A stretch of DNA of 64,000 nt from Prorocentrum cordatum (GCA_963575745.1 CAUYUJ010016904.1:604552-668551), one strand, 5' to 3'. Numbered from the stretch's first letter, positions 38,678 through 50,600 are shown. Made by a program: numbers and translations. Notes: a model not told the origin generated them from the letters alone.

Positions 38678-40900
38678 ATGCTCCCACCTGCGCGGCTCAA
38701 TTTCCTGCTCAGTGACCAGCTGGTAAGGTTACGGGCCATGTGCCAGCTTGGCTGTGCGGCGCCGCGGGCGGTCTATGGGATTCGGCGTGTGCCTGCGTGC
38801 CTCTATGGGTCAGCCGCCAGTCCAGCAGGGCCTTGGCGCACCGCCACCACGTGGGTGGAGGAGGCGTCTGACAGGCCTGTCTCGCAGGACACGTTGGCTG
38901 GAATTCCATGGGCAGGTCGGTCAACGTTGGCGGGCCTGTTCCAGAGGGTTGCGGCCAAGGGGCCTCACGATCCGACGGTGTGGCGAAAATTGACCGCCCG
39001 CGCGGATGTTATCGCACATTCCCTGACGTCTCGGCAGGCCGCGTTGATATTGTCGGCAATGTCCAGAGTGCAGCATCGTGAAGAGTCATTCCTGCGGCGG
39101 TTTAGCGTCAAGTTCGCTCCCTCGCTGGTGGAGAACGCAGAACTTTTAGATCTGTGCGGGATAATCTCCAGCCTCAGCCAGCTCAACGCATACTGTGAGG
39201 AGACATTTGACGTTGCAGCACAGCGCGCGGCCAGGTCTTCGGCGTACATGGACGCGAAGCAGCTGTCGCTGGTCCTGAACGCGTTTGCGCGCGTCAAGCA
39301 CAAGGACACGGGGCTCTTCAGGGCCCTGCTGCGCCACGTGCCGCGCCGGCTGAAGTCCTTCACCGCCCGCGACCTCGCCGTCCTGCTCAACGCCGTGGCC
39401 CAGCTGCCGGGCCTGGCCGCCGACCGGGGCGGCCAGCCTGGGGGCCCCGACCCGCAGGGCTCGGAGGAGCGGCTGGAGCTCGACGAGCTGCTGGAGGCGG
39501 TGGCGCTGCGGCTGCCGGGCATGCTGCAGGGGGCCGATCTGCACTCGCTGGCGCTCAGCTCGGGGGCGTCCGAGAGGGGGCAGGGGTCGGGACGATCGAA
39601 ACGGGTACGGAAAGGTGGGGTACGATGCCCAAAATCAGTTCCCGTTCATTTTGAACAGGACTCGCTGTCCGCGCTGCCGCGGATGTTGTTCACTGAAGAC
39701 AGCTGAAGACAAGACGCCGCCTGCCCAACAGCGGCCTCTGTCGGTTTGTTGGACAACATTTGTTGTTGGGTATGGTACCCATTTTCTTCGTACCCCTTTC
39801 GGGCGTCCAAAAGGGGGGCAGGGGCCACGCGGTGTGGCGTTCCAGGAGGGACTCCTCGCCCTCGAGGGATCGAGAGGTGGGCACCTCTTCCTCGGCGGGC
39901 GGGCGGCGGAGGCACCACGGGGGCGGTCTCCGCCGGCGGAAGGCCAGCGGCAGCAGGAGGTGCGCCCCGGGGAGGTGACAGCATGTTTGGTCTTCGGGAC
40001 CTCTGGAATTGGTCACACAGGGGGCTGTGGATATCATGGCCGGGCCAAGACACCTCCTTGGTCTCATGGCGCCGTTTTTTTGCTTCGGCACGCCCTTTGG
40101 GCCCCCCCCCGTCCGCGTACATGCCTCGGGTCATGATGCGCTAACCCACCTCTTCTTGGCCCCCCTCGTCGGCGCACCCGATCATCCTGAACGCCTTCGC
40201 GCAGCTGCAGTTCATACAGAAGGACGCGTTGGACCTCATCTCCGAGGAGCTCCTGTCCGGGCAGCGCCTCGAGCGGGCGACTCCCAGGCAGCTCGCCATG
40301 ATTCTGAACGCGGCGGCGAAGCTGCAGGTGCACGATCCGGGACTCCTGGACGCCCTCGCCTCCAGCCTGCGACAGCGTGCCAGGTCGCTGGACGCACAGG
40401 GGCTCTGCATGGCCGCGAACGCCAGCGCGAAGCTCGGATTCGGAGTGGAGACGTTTCAGACCCTGTACGCCCAGGTTCCCAGGCGCCTCGGCGCTCTGAG
40501 CGGGAGGCAGCTGGCTATGCTCTGCCACGCCTGGGCGAAGGCACACATTCACAATGACGACTTGTTCTCCCTGTTGGCCCTGCCATTGACGCGTCATGCG
40601 GGCTCACTGACAGCGCACGAGATTGCCATGACGGTTTATGGCTTCGCCCATTTTCGAAAGGCGCCTTCAGAGCTCTTCGGACCGCTCTTGGAGCGCTTCA
40701 CGGCACTACTGTCTACGGAGGTTGTCTCGGACAGGGACTTGATAATGCTCAGCAACGCGCTTGGACGGGTTAACTGGCGGGATGAAGGTATCGCGGATGC
40801 TTTAAGGAGACGTGCACGGTTGAGTGAAGGGAGTGTGTGGTTGGCCCCAGGCGCGGCAGACACGTTTGGACTCCAAGATTTGGCAATACAGCCTTCATGA
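38678..40900 (+). CDS. Heptatricopeptide-repeat (FASTK/RAP-like) organellar RNA-binding protein
   Basis: Exon 1 runs from ATG 38678 to about 39557 and exon 2 from about 40181 to TGA 40898-40900. The N-terminus (MLPPARLNFLLSDQLVRLRA) is Arg/Leu-rich without acidic start, like a mitochondrial transit peptide. About ten helical repeats of about 37 residues follow, with the consensus LxLNAFAxL at the start and FxxxDLA at the end, e.g. LVLNAFARVKHKDTGLF, MILNAAAKLQVHDPGLL and MLCHAWAKAHIHNDDLF. This pattern is the HPR repeat found with FASTK and RAP proteins that act on mitochondrial or plastid RNA, notably expanded in apicomplexans and dinoflagellates. No C-terminal RAP domain was seen before the stop. 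The intron border is unclear: repeat continuity asks for joining LHSLAL to ILNAFAQL, but no AG lies before 40181. Confidence 0.75.
39558..40180 (+). other. Intron of the HPR gene (borders approximate)
   Basis: Out of repeat register and interrupted by stops. Contains dispersed repeat family B at 39855-39965. No AG dinucleotide occurs from about 40045 to the first one at about 40203, which is inside sequence that reads as HPR repeat. Confidence 0.6.
39855..39965 (+). repeat. Dispersed repeat family B, copy 2
   Basis: CTCGCCCTCGAGGGATCGAG, CTCTTCCTCGGCGGGCGGG and CCGCCGGCGGAAGG, matching 19375-19480. Lies in the HPR gene intron. Confidence 0.55.
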
Positions 40901-42159
40901 AAATGAAGAAAGCCGTCGAAGTGAGTAATCCACTCCTTCGCTACCGCCTCTGTCTATCTCGTATGCCTTACTCAGTTCGAAGGTCTGGAAATCGGCACGA
41001 GCTCAAACATTTATCCGAATACTGGCAGCATGCTGGCAACAGCAGGGTTGCGGGGGGAGAGCGATGCTTGTTGTTCGTCTTGAGCTTTTCGCAACGAACT
41101 GCAGGAAAAGAGAAAAACCGGAGTAGGATTCGGAAGCGGAAGGCGCTATGTGGAGAGCGTGCATTCTACGATTTGGAACGACAGGAGGATCACTTGGGAG
41201 ATGACGGGGATCTTACTGGCATGCAGCGTAAAGAGGCTGGGCAACGAATCCAGTGGATGAAAGGATGGAGGGCGGTCGGGTGGTTGATGGCGATTGCATC
41301 CGAGCAATAGGGTTGGTTACGGGTCAACTTGATTTCGGCATTCCAGTGCCGTGTGTTGTCGCCCATGTCCCATGGGCGTGCGAGTACGAGAATGGAGAAG
41401 GGTGTCCATGGGAACGCGGGCAGTTCGGAGCTCGCAGGACCAGGACCGTTCGCAACTGGCAGCCATTTTTGGCTCACGCGGGCGCTCATGCTGCGCCGAA
41501 TCGCGTGCGCAGGACGGGGACGGCAGTTGCTAGGAAGTCGGGTGCGCATGGCGCGGCGGGCTTGGGCCAGAGCTGGATACACACGTGGGCAGATGTCCTC
41601 AGACGTCTCTCCGTCGCTCGGCCACTCTGGGGCCGGGCATGTCGGATTTTTCCGCATGTTCGCGCATCCAGCGCGTGGCTTCTGGGTTTTCCACACGTGA
41701 ATCCAGCCGTGTGTGTGTTCTAGTTTTTTGGTAGCATTGGAGCGCCTGGAATCGAGATGTGTTTGTGCCCGTTCGTCCAGCGAGTACGGGTCGACATGAA
41801 CATTTGGCGGCCGTCCGTCTGGAAACTCCCTGTGCCTGTGCCGCCTGGAGGAGCGTCTTGGGGGCATCTGGCACGTTGGGGCCTCTCGGCCTCGAGGCCA
41901 CAAGGGACGACAAACTGAAAACGTTGAACACACAGATGCACACATGATTAGCTTTTCAGTGCACCGAGCTGGGGCTGATGAGCGAGCACGGGCAAGCAGG
42001 GTAGGATGGGTGCAGGCGGCGCGCGGGCGGGGCACCGTGCGGAGGGGTCGGACGAGGTGGGGGCTGGGGCGGCGAGGATGGAGGAGCTTGTGCGACAGAG
42101 CTTGGCAGGATGCAGGCAATTGGGAAACGGCCAGGGGCAACGTGAGGGGGCGACAGGCT
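40901..42159. other. Downstream region of HPR gene, no gene supported
   Basis: Open frames exist on both strands (the longest on minus, 41190-42140) but have no domain, repeat or conserved-looking motif. An SL-core-like sequence is at 41461. Confidence 0.4.
41461..41476 (+). other. DinoSL-like sequence with one inserted T
   Basis: AGCCATTTTTGGCTCA matches the spliced leader over 15 positions with a single extra T in the T-run. Next bases are CG instead of AG. Confidence 0.3.
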
Positions 42160-42300
42160 CAGGGGGGGATGCGTCGACCCCACCAATGATTGCCCATTCA
42201 TCTCCGATAGGGGCCCGATAGCCCGCCCCGCCAGGGAATGTGCGGTTGCACTATCGGGGGTTTATCGCCGGTCCTCCGTATCGTTGCCCTTCGAACAGGG
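42160..42300. repeat. Dispersed repeat family C, copy 3
   Basis: GATGCGTCGACCCCACCAAT, CATCTCCGATAGGGGCCCGA, GCCCGCCCCGCCAGGGAATG and a final TTATCGCCGG. Confidence 0.6.
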
Positions 42301-42516
42301 GCGGAGCTGAGCGAAATGGAGCCATCTGATTCGCAAAGGAAGACAGGACAGCTCAAGAATACGAAGAGCCCATTGCGCTTTCATGTAATTCCCGTGCGTT
42401 CATGATCGGCTGCAGCGCCACATGGATGTCCTGATCTTGCCAGCTCTCAGAGGTCCCTGAGTTGCTCGTGCCCGAAATGCTCTCATGAGTCGCATGACCT
42501 TCCCGTGTCGAGGATC

Positions 42517-42660
42517 TGACTAGCCCGCCACGTCGACGCGTCGGCGACGCCGGCGCAGGGCTTCAAGGTTGAGGCCAGCCGGCGGCCTGAATTGGGCCAG
42601 CATTGAAGGATCTCCAGTGCTGGACAGCGGAGATCGCTCAAGATCGAAGGACCCACGCGT
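42517..42660. repeat. Dispersed repeat family D, copy 3 (diverged)
   Basis: CACGTCGACGCGTCGGCGAC, GGCTTCAAGGTTGAGGCC and GGGCCAGCATTGAAGGATCT follow the family D order. Confidence 0.5.
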
Positions 42661-43074
42661 TGACAAAGACCAACCCCCACGTCGGCACGACAGGAACCAA
42701 CCGCGTTCCCAAGCTCTTCCTGCTTCTGGGGCGGCAAGATCTACGCACATACACCGGTCCTGGCCAGGTCCGTCCTGGCCTAGGACTGTTACTCTACGTA
42801 GCTCCCTTGCCAAGCCAGGAGGGCGTATGCACCGATCCTGGGCCCAGGAATCGCGCAGCGCCAGAGCGTGTCACCAGTAGGTGGTCACCACCTCCATTTG
42901 GAAATCGAGGGCGGGAGGTTTTGGGTGCTGATGGGCCACTTTGGGATTCCTGGGGGTTCTGGAGGGTCCACGGGAGTCCTTGTCCCGAAGAAGGTGGTGA
43001 CCTCCTTAGTGGTGATCCCTTTTGACATCGCCTCGAGGGTTGGCCTGGCCAGAGTCGGTGTGTTGCGATTCGGT

Positions 43075-43215
43075 CCGTCCTATTCGATTTCGAATTCGCT
43101 AGGCTCGAGCCGATTCGATTCCGATGTTCCAGCGAGCCATGCGCGGCCGATTCGTGCCGATGCAGCCCGATCCGATGCATGCACGGACCGATCCGATCCG
43201 ACCCCGAGTCGATGC
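43075..43215. repeat. GATCCGATCC-type dispersed repeat family E, copy 1
   Basis: Many CGATTCGATT / GATCCGATCCGA words, with GCCGATGCAGCCCGATCCGA, followed by GATGCTGACTGATCCTGCTT. Matches 55975-56215. Confidence 0.65.
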
Positions 43216-43559
43216 TGACTGATCCTGCTTGCGCTTCAAAGAACCAGAGCGAGACGGAGGGGCTGGGTCGGGGAACCTATGCGTGGCCGAGGTTCGCCGT
43301 GGCCAGAAGAGCCCTTCTATTTCTGATCCTCAAACACCCGTCGCTGTGTTTTTCCTGTGCGCGGCCCCAGCGGTCCCGACCCCTTCCCCAGGGGTAGTTG
43401 TTCATCCTGGACCCGTTTTGCCCTACGCAGCGCTGCCTCGCTCTTGTACAGGAAATGCGTTTCCAGAACCAAGAATGCGGAACAGTTGCCGCCCGATTGC
43501 CGTGCCGTGCCATGCCGTGTCCGCGTGCCGTGCCGTGCCGTGCATAGTTTCTAGAAAGC

Positions 43560-43870
43560 GAAGAGGGTTGCACCGCCCGCGTGCCGCGCCGAGTGTCGGG
43601 AATGCGAAGGAGCTGCCGCCCGTGTGCCTTGCCGTGCCTGGTTTTCTGGAATGCGGCAGAGTTGTTGTCCGCTTGCCGTGCCGGGCAGTTCTTGGAGCGC
43701 GAAGGAGTTGCCGCCCGCGTGCGGTGCCGTACCTAGCTCTCGGAGTGCGAACAAATTGCCGCCCGCGTGCCGTGCCGTGCTTGATTTCTGGGATGCGAGC
43801 AAATCGCCGCCCGCGTGACATGCCGTGCTTGTGTGCTGTGAGGTGCAGTGCTTCGTTCTCGGCATGCGAA
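43560..43870. repeat. Minisatellite, period about 48 bp
   Basis: Units GGAATGCGAAGGAGCTGCCG followed by CCCGCGTGCCGTGCCGTGC-like sequence; ATGCG points at about 43601, 43650, 43696, 43745 and 43793. Flanked by GTGCCGTGCC-rich sequence (43500-44060). Confidence 0.8.
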
Positions 43871-44289
43871 AAAAGCTGCAGCCCGCGTGCCGTGCGGTGC
43901 CGTGCCCGCGTGCTGTGCCGTGCCCAGTTGCCGCGTCCGCTTGCCATGATCACGCGGTGTTCCGTGCCGTGCCGTGGCCAGTTTCTGATGCACGAAAGAG
44001 TTGTTGTGCCATGCCGTGCCTGGTTTTCAGAATGTGTGAACGTTGTCGCGCCGTGCCGACCATGTATCTTATGATGCAGCGTTGGGGTTCAGAGTCTCTA
44101 TGCTGGTGTAGCTGGTGGTTTCTGGGGCCCGATAGCGAGCCCTCGACGCCGAAGTCTAGGAACCCCCACCGGGATCACAAACAGCAGATCGTCGGAGATA
44201 TGGTCATGTAGCGTGTCCCATGGCATAACGATGGCTGCATGGCTGGCGCCAGCTCATGCTCCCCACGGGTAACGTCATGGGGGTACTGA

Positions 44290-44440
44290 CTCAGTAGCGA
44301 AGAATCGGCCCCCGATCCCCGATGTACTGTCAATCAGGGCCTGGATGCACCGCCCCGCCCAGGACCGTGCGGTTTCGTTATCGTTGGCCTGCCGCCGATG
44401 CATCCGCGATGCATCGCCGATTCCACGCCAAGCTTCCCCC
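44290..44440. repeat. Dispersed repeat family C, copy 4
   Basis: GGGCCTGGATGCACCGCCCC, GCCCAGGACCGTGCGGTTTC and GATGCATCGCCGATTCC. Confidence 0.6.
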
Positions 44441-44814
44441 CGAGTCATTCCCCCCCTTGCGTCTCCCCCTGGGGAAAGGGGGGGGAAGGGAGAGAGGGAG
44501 AGGGAGAGCGGAGAAGGAGGAGGAGCAGGAAAAGGAGGAGGACGCAGACCAGGAGGATGATGAGGAGCGGAAGGATGTGGAGGGGTCAAGACCGCCCTCT
44601 GCCTCCTCCGAGATTCTCTAGCCTGGGGGAACCCGACCGAGACGGGACGGGCAGGGGCCTGCCCTGCGGCGGCCCGCGGAGTTCGCGGCGGAAAGGCCGT
44701 GCTCCCGGCGCAGCGCCCGCCCGAGCTTTTGCCCCTTGTTGTCCGCGGCGGGGCCAGGGGCACGCCGACGGCAGAGGGCCAGGCAGCGATGCCACCCCTC
44801 TTCCGTCCTAGTCC

Positions 44815-44962
44815 TCGTCCTCCTCCTCTTCTTCCTCCTCATCTTCATCATCTTCACCCTCATCCTCATCCTCATCCTCACCCTCCTCCGTCCTCCTCCT
44901 CCGTTTTCTCCTCCAATCTCCTCCTCCCCCCTCCTCCGCCTCCTCCTCGTCCTCCTCATAGT
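44815..44962. repeat. (TCC)n / (TCATCC)n tract
   Basis: Pyrimidine-rich TCCTCC and CATCCTCATCC repeats. No coding support. Confidence 0.9.
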
Positions 44963-45098
44963 CGGCGTTTGAGGCTCAGGCACTTCGAGGCCCGACGGAG
45001 AGAGGATTATTCTGAACCTCTCTCACACGACTACCGCTCCACACTTGCATGGGCCAGAGAGGGAGCGGGCGTTCGCAGTGTTCTCGATCTGTGCATTG

Positions 45099-45640
45099 AT
45101 GAAGCTGGTGTTCTACAACCCGGTGGCGGCGAAAACCACGGACAGACTGGAAGCGATTAGCAGTGCACTTCGGGAGTGGGATGCGATTGTGCTGACAGGG
45201 AGCCATCAATGGGCAGGGCCAGAGCCGATGAAGAAATATCATACATACCATGTGGCGCTACAGCTTGGGGCAAAGAAAGGGCACATGGACTACTAAGGCA
45301 TGCGGTGCGACGTCCCTGGAGGAGAAGTGCGACGACACGGGCGGCATATCTACTATCACAATGGGGGTGAACAGCAACAGCCAATTGGGAATGCACAAGT
45401 CGGACGATAAGGACTTGGTGGTAAGCAGGCATTGTTCGGGCAAACGTGCAGCACCATTGGGACCTGTGGTTAAAGTGGTGGGGAACGACAACGGAACAAC
45501 ATTCAGGAATTTTTGTCCGCACAGCCTTTCGTCAGTAGTCACGACCTTCTTTGATTGTGGGCAAACCTACTATTGCATGAAAAACGACAAGGTGCGGACG
45601 AGCAAGATCGATCACATAGCAGCACCGACAGGCGCTCCAC
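45099..45640 (+). pseudogene. AP-type endonuclease domain of a LINE retrotransposon (frameshifted)
   Basis: The domain nicks target DNA for target-primed reverse transcription. MKLVFYNPVAAKTTDRLEAI and REWDAIVLTGSHQWAG (45099-45225) match the N-terminal strands of APE-type endonucleases, where Asn and Glu would normally coordinate metal. After a frame change near 45260 the C-terminal half reads VVGNDNGTTFRNFCPHSLSS, VVTTFFDCGQTYY and VRTSKIDHIAAP. The final SKIDHI is the conserved SxIDHI catalytic motif (Asp at 45610). The middle of the domain is degraded. Following sequence to 45835 may be its linker. Confidence 0.75.
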
Positions 45641-45899
45641 CTCACGTGCGAAGGTGCGCTGCATGGAGAGGAATGGAACATGACGAAGCACAGAGCGAGA
45701 GGACATGGATACCACATCCTTGTGGGCATCGACATTATATCGGAACGCCAATTTCATTTCTCGAGCAAGCACAGCGAGCAACGGGCAGACAAAAATGTGG
45801 ACAGCAATCTTCTGATGGAGCGTCTGAAAAAAAATGACGACTGAGAGCAGAATTATTGGGGGTTTGCGGCCGTCGCCTGAAGCTTACTGCGCTCCAGCA

Positions 45900-46000
45900 G
45901 CCAAGAGGAGCACTAGCGGGGATGTCTCGGGGTGCGATCCAGGCGGGTTCTGCGGCGCCCCCAAGAGAAGCGCTGGCGGGGGCATCTCGGAACGCGGACC
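45900..46000 (+). repeat. Recurring 30-nt motif, two tandem copies
   Basis: CCAAGAGGAGCACTAGCGGG plus GATGTCTCGG at 45901, and CCAAGAGAAGCGCTGGCGGG plus GGCATCTCGG at 45961, 60 bp apart. Related single copies are at 47733, 50608, 52062 and 52124. Confidence 0.65.
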
Positions 46001-46751
46001 CTGGGGGGCGAACTGCAGAAAAGGAGTGGGGAGAGATTCAGGACCGACCCGCAGCAGACCAGACGTGGCATAATTGGAGTGATGCAGGAAGACAAGCGAT
46101 GAAATAAGCATTCCCAGTCTGGAAGAAGCAGGAGGACCAGCGAGTGGCAGCCTTCCAGCGAGAGCGGCGTTTTCCTTCCGGGTGAACAGATGAAATTGAG
46201 GGTGCGCATAGTGGAATCAGACACGAAGGACAGACTGGAGGAAATCAAGGAGGAGCTGGCGCAGATGCAAAATGTGCTTCGGAAGCCAAAGGCCGACTTG
46301 TAAACCGCAAGAGAAAATGACGGGCTGAGGAGATCTGGGGGGCGCACGAGAAAAACAACTTCAGCGAGATGCATCGATTTCGCATAGAATACCAGAGGGA
46401 TGGAAGAGGGCCAAGGAAAAGGTGTTATCTCTCAGCGCGAACATGGTGGAGCACAGCGGAAAGGCTAGGATAATTGGGAAGCACCTTCGCGAAGGGGCCC
46501 GGCAGCGGAGCCGCTGGACTTAGACGAGCACGAGAAGGAACGCGACGATATGATCGCAGGGAAGATGCCACTACTAGTGGATGGGGATCTGAGAGCGCAG
46601 GTGGAGAGGGACAAAAGAGACATGCTGAAGCGCTGCAGAAAGGCGGCAAAGAGGGCCCCCCCCCTTTGGGTGCACCGGTTGAACTTACATGGATGACGCT
46701 GGATCCCGCGGTCAACCTGCAGGGCGCCGAGCAGCCGAGTAAGAAGCTGAA

Positions 46752-46783
<32 letters not shown>
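46752..46783. repeat. Poly-G run, 32 bases
   Basis: Longest homopolymer in the window. Confidence 0.9.
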
Positions 46784-47814
46784 CGCAAGATGCGAGCGGC
46801 GGAGCTTCGCGAGGGCGAGGAAGATTTGGGCAAGCACAGCTCGCAACGCAAGTACAGGGCGGGCATGGCGATCCCACAGAAGAAGGGATGGGGGGCGGGC
46901 GGCGCGCCAGGCAGGGCAGAAAGGGCCGGCGACGGGCATGCGTCGCGGGCGAAAGAAGAGAAGGCGCCCCACCAGGGGCGATGCGAGAAAGGGGTCGACA
47001 AAGACGGGGGCCGACGAGAATCTGGTCCGCAGGAACAAGCTGGAGGACATCCGTATTAAGTGTCGCCGTTGGACCGGCGCAGGTCGACCCCGTCCTCCGC
47101 GGAAAAAAGGCATCGACAAACAGGGCATTGGAGGCGCGACAGCTTCCCGCGCATATCGCTCAATGGGAATGGCATTTCACAGAGGGGTACATCGCAGAGG
47201 AAAAGCACCAAAACACCCGTGTTCGGCACAAGGAGACTTCGGAACAGGTCCAGGGAGAATGCGATTGCCTGCGTCGAAGCTTCACAATGGAGAGCGAGAC
47301 AAGCAGGAACAAGCACCATCGCCAGCACTTGCGATTGCACCAGTGCCTTCGCGAGCACGAAACGCAACCTCCTGCCGACGCCGGTCTTCGCGACGTCGAA
47401 GGGGGGTGACCTGCCATTTGCCATCGAGGCACTCGTCGATGAGCATGGAATGCGCCGACGACTGGGCTCACGCTCTGACGACGCAGGGGGCGCAGAAGGC
47501 ATTCTCCATGTGCCCGCGACAATTCAATGATATATATATATATGATCTACGCGCGGGGCAATGGCACCGGGGGGAGAGGGGGGCAGACGAGATGCAGATT
47601 GTGCGCGATGCGATGGACCTTTTGCTACAGACCTGGAATGCGATCTCTCGCTCGACGCGTTCGTGGGCGACTTGGCCGAGATCCACGCAGCGGTTCCGGT
47701 TGGCCCGCCCGCCCAGAAGCAGGCAGACTGGAGTCAGCGAGGAAATCTCGGGGCACCAGTCAGCTTCCAGCGAATGCGAAGATATATCGGCTCGCCGGGA
47801 AGTGCAAACTGGAA

Positions 47815-47835
47815 GGGGGGGGGGGGGGGGGGGGG
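47815..47835. repeat. Poly-G run, 21 bases
   Basis: Uninterrupted G homopolymer. Confidence 0.9.
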
Positions 47836-48199
47836 CGTCTCAGGCGAGCAGGATAGCAGAGCATATCAACGCTACCACGGAGCGCCTGGAGCGCAATCTG
47901 GCGGGGGGGGATGGGGCCTGAACCCAGCCAAGACCAACCATCTGGTTGCCCTTCGAGGCCCAGGGCGAGACGGGGTCGCGCGACAGCTGCAAGGGAGGGG
48001 GAAGACAGCTCAAGAGCACGTCGATGAGAGAGATGCGAGCACTGGGCCTATGCCAACTAAGAGACCAAGGCTACGCAGCAGAGGTCATGAGGGGGTTCGA
48101 GGCCATGCAGGTAGCTTACAGAAGAGGTGGTTGCTTCTGGTCTTCAGGTGCTACTGACAGAGTATAGAAGGAGACATGTCAGGGTTTTGTATCAGGAGC

Positions 48200-48250
48200 A
48201 GGCCTACGTGGGCTGATGACATTTGTATTAGAGGAACGCCACCTCGGAGC
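48200..48250 (+). pseudogene. Possible LINE reverse-transcriptase active-site remnant
   Basis: One frame reads RPTWADDICIRG. WADDI is the usual form of the RT YxDD box in LINE elements. Stops follow within 50 bp and no flanking RT motif was confirmed, so this may be chance. Confidence 0.3.
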
Positions 48251-49373
48251 GCTCGACAGTATTGAGACAATCCTATTGGGAAGACTGGCAGGAGGCAGGA
48301 TGAGTTGGACTCAAGTGGGCGGTACGACCAGGTGCTACTCCAACAAGGGAGTGCTCCAGAAGTCGAGGATACCGCGTTGTTCTACTGCGCTGAGGATCCG
48401 CAGGCTACGCTGGCATCCGCAGCGGGCTAAACATCTAGAGGACGTCGGCCGTGCATTTGCAGTGCTTTTTGGAACGTCGAAGTTGGGCCGCCTCTGCAGA
48501 GTTAGGAGATTGGAGAATGGGGGGGGGATGCGGGGCGTCTGCGCCTTGGGCAATGCAGGTGGTCTTCAGGCAATGGCGGAGATCAGCGAGGACGTAACAA
48601 GCTGGCGCCCGCGGAGGCACTCATACATTTCAAGTTTCCAAACAGGCGCAAGGGACTGGGAAGCGTGGATTGGAACGGACCCCGGTGCAGGACGGACATG
48701 GGGTTCTACACTGCCAGAAGTATCAGTGGGAGAAGAGCTCTTTGCCCCGCATTGGTGCAACTGGGAGGCGAGCGCTGAGGAACAGGTGCGCGGGGCGCAA
48801 TTCACTGCGGGCGCAGCGCTTGCAGCGCGCAGGAGAGCGGCGCGCAACTGTTTACCACCCAGCCGAGTGGTAACCAATCAACGCCCATGGCTCTTGAGCT
48901 CTATCGCGACGAATAGTTTGCAGTCGACCATGCCATGAGGGCTACGGGGAGTCGCGGGATACGCTACAGAAAAACAGAAGCTGTTGGAATCACCCAGCGC
49001 AGGAACCCTTTTCCTTCGGCCGCATCCCCCGCGGCTTTCAGATTGAATCTGGCGCGCGCCCGCTGCCGCCATCCAGGACCTCACTGCGTCTCGGCCGCTA
49101 AGGATGGCGAGCGTTTCCTGGGGGCCGCCCTCCCCCCGCCCCCTCCCAGAAGGGGCGGGCGCGGAGATGGGGCGGGGGGCCGAAGCGCCACGCGGGCGGC
49201 AGGGGGGCAGACGAGGGCCAGCGGGCCATGGGCGCGGCCAGCGCCGAGGCGGCAAGGGGGCACGCCCGCGGCCGCGGCTGCGGGAGGGGGCGGCAAGGGG
49301 GGGGGGGGGGGGCAGGCCCCGCAGCCAGCTGCCCCAAGCCGCGGAGGACTGCGAGGGGCCCGACCTCGGAGGA

Positions 49374-49850
49374 TGCATCAGCCGACTTCAACGCTTGGTT
49401 TCCGCTCAGCGGAAGAGATGAGAGAATTGGACCGCGTGGCCACGGACTTCTACCTCGTGCCAGTCAGCAATTGGGCGCTTCGGAAGTCGTCGGCAGCGGG
49501 GCGCAGCTACGGGGGCCAAGTCAAGGGGAGACGCAAGGGGCGCATGCTAGGGCCGCCGGGCATCCACGCGGGGCTGGCGCCCGTTGATGGGCATCCAGGA
49601 GATAGTGTCGGAATGGCAGAAAGACGATGCCGCGGCAGGGGCGGCGTCGATGCATCGGGCGATGGGCGCGCTAGACGACTTCGTGGTGGTTGCGGGCGGC
49701 AAAAACGCACGCAGCCAAGCCATGGCCACAGAGACGATCAAGATGTGCAAGGCCAGCGAGAGTTACAAGGCCCGCAACAGCAACAACAGGAACCCGACCG
49801 AGGACGAGCAGCAGTTTTGGGGGGAGGGCCAGGCAATATTCGGATCGGAA
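49374..49850 (+). pseudogene. Unrecognised protein-like frames
   Basis: SAEEMRELDRVATDFYLVPV (about 49400-49460) and, after a frame change near 49590, IQEIVSEWQKDDAAAGAASM and LDDFVVVAGGKNARSQAMAT, ending NRNPTEDEQQFWGEGQ. The balanced composition differs from neighbouring low-complexity translations. No family recognised. Confidence 0.3.
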
Positions 49851-50600
49851 TCAACGAGACAACAATTTTCAGGGCAGTTGCCCCGAAGGGCACGAAAGAA
49901 GAGGCCATGGCGTCGGCGCTGCGGAGGGAGGGGGTGGATGCATAGGCGAGGATGCCTGGGTTTGCGAAAACCTTGGGGCAGAGTGCCAGGCCGCGGCTGT
50001 CGCGGGGAAGCACATGCTCCCACGGCGCCGAGCTCTGAGAGCGCCGCCCCACGGTCAGCCACCCCCAGGGCAGTTGGGCATAGCGGGGGCGCCCAACGGC
50101 GGACGAGCGAAGCGGTGCGACATGTTTCAGACGATGCAAAGATAGCGGGGTCAATCGGCGGGGGCGATGAGCGCCCCACCAAGCTTGGGCGCTTTGCCCC
50201 ATGGGGGTAAGATATACGAACTTGCCTCACTACAGTTTCGAGCAGAGCGGGAAGCGGCGCTGCAGAGAAGCGCGTTGGGAAGAGGCCTCCCAGGCAGCAA
50301 CCGGACCTCCCGTCCCTGTCAGTGGCCGACGTGTTCATCTGTGACGACGCGATATCTATTTATTCCCCTTGCCCCATAACAGTTACGGAGAGACGGTGCG
50401 CGGGGGATTTTGCGTGCCGCGCAGTCATCGCACGCGCAATGCAGCGATGGGTCGCGGACAGGGGGGGGGGGGGGGGGAGTTGGGCCATAATCCAGAGTGT
50501 GATGCGTTGCCTTGGGGGCCACTGGACACAACGCATCGGCCTCCATCGACCACCTGCGGCCCCCGCTGCCCATCTGGCTCAGCGACGGTCTAGATGCGCA

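Larger units (their letters stand above)
46090..48170. other. Interval between LINE endonuclease and possible RT remnant
   Basis: Long but repeat- and G-run-interrupted open frames in all plus frames. Short helical stretches such as DRLEEIKEELAQMQNVLRKP (46220-46300) look protein-like, but no RT finger motif could be placed. Probably decayed LINE or host sequence. Confidence 0.3.

Noticed and set aside
41190-42140. Minus-strand 316-codon frame
   Set aside because: No domain, repeat pattern or motif; composition fits GC-rich noncoding DNA, and it runs opposite to the HPR gene without a plausible start context.
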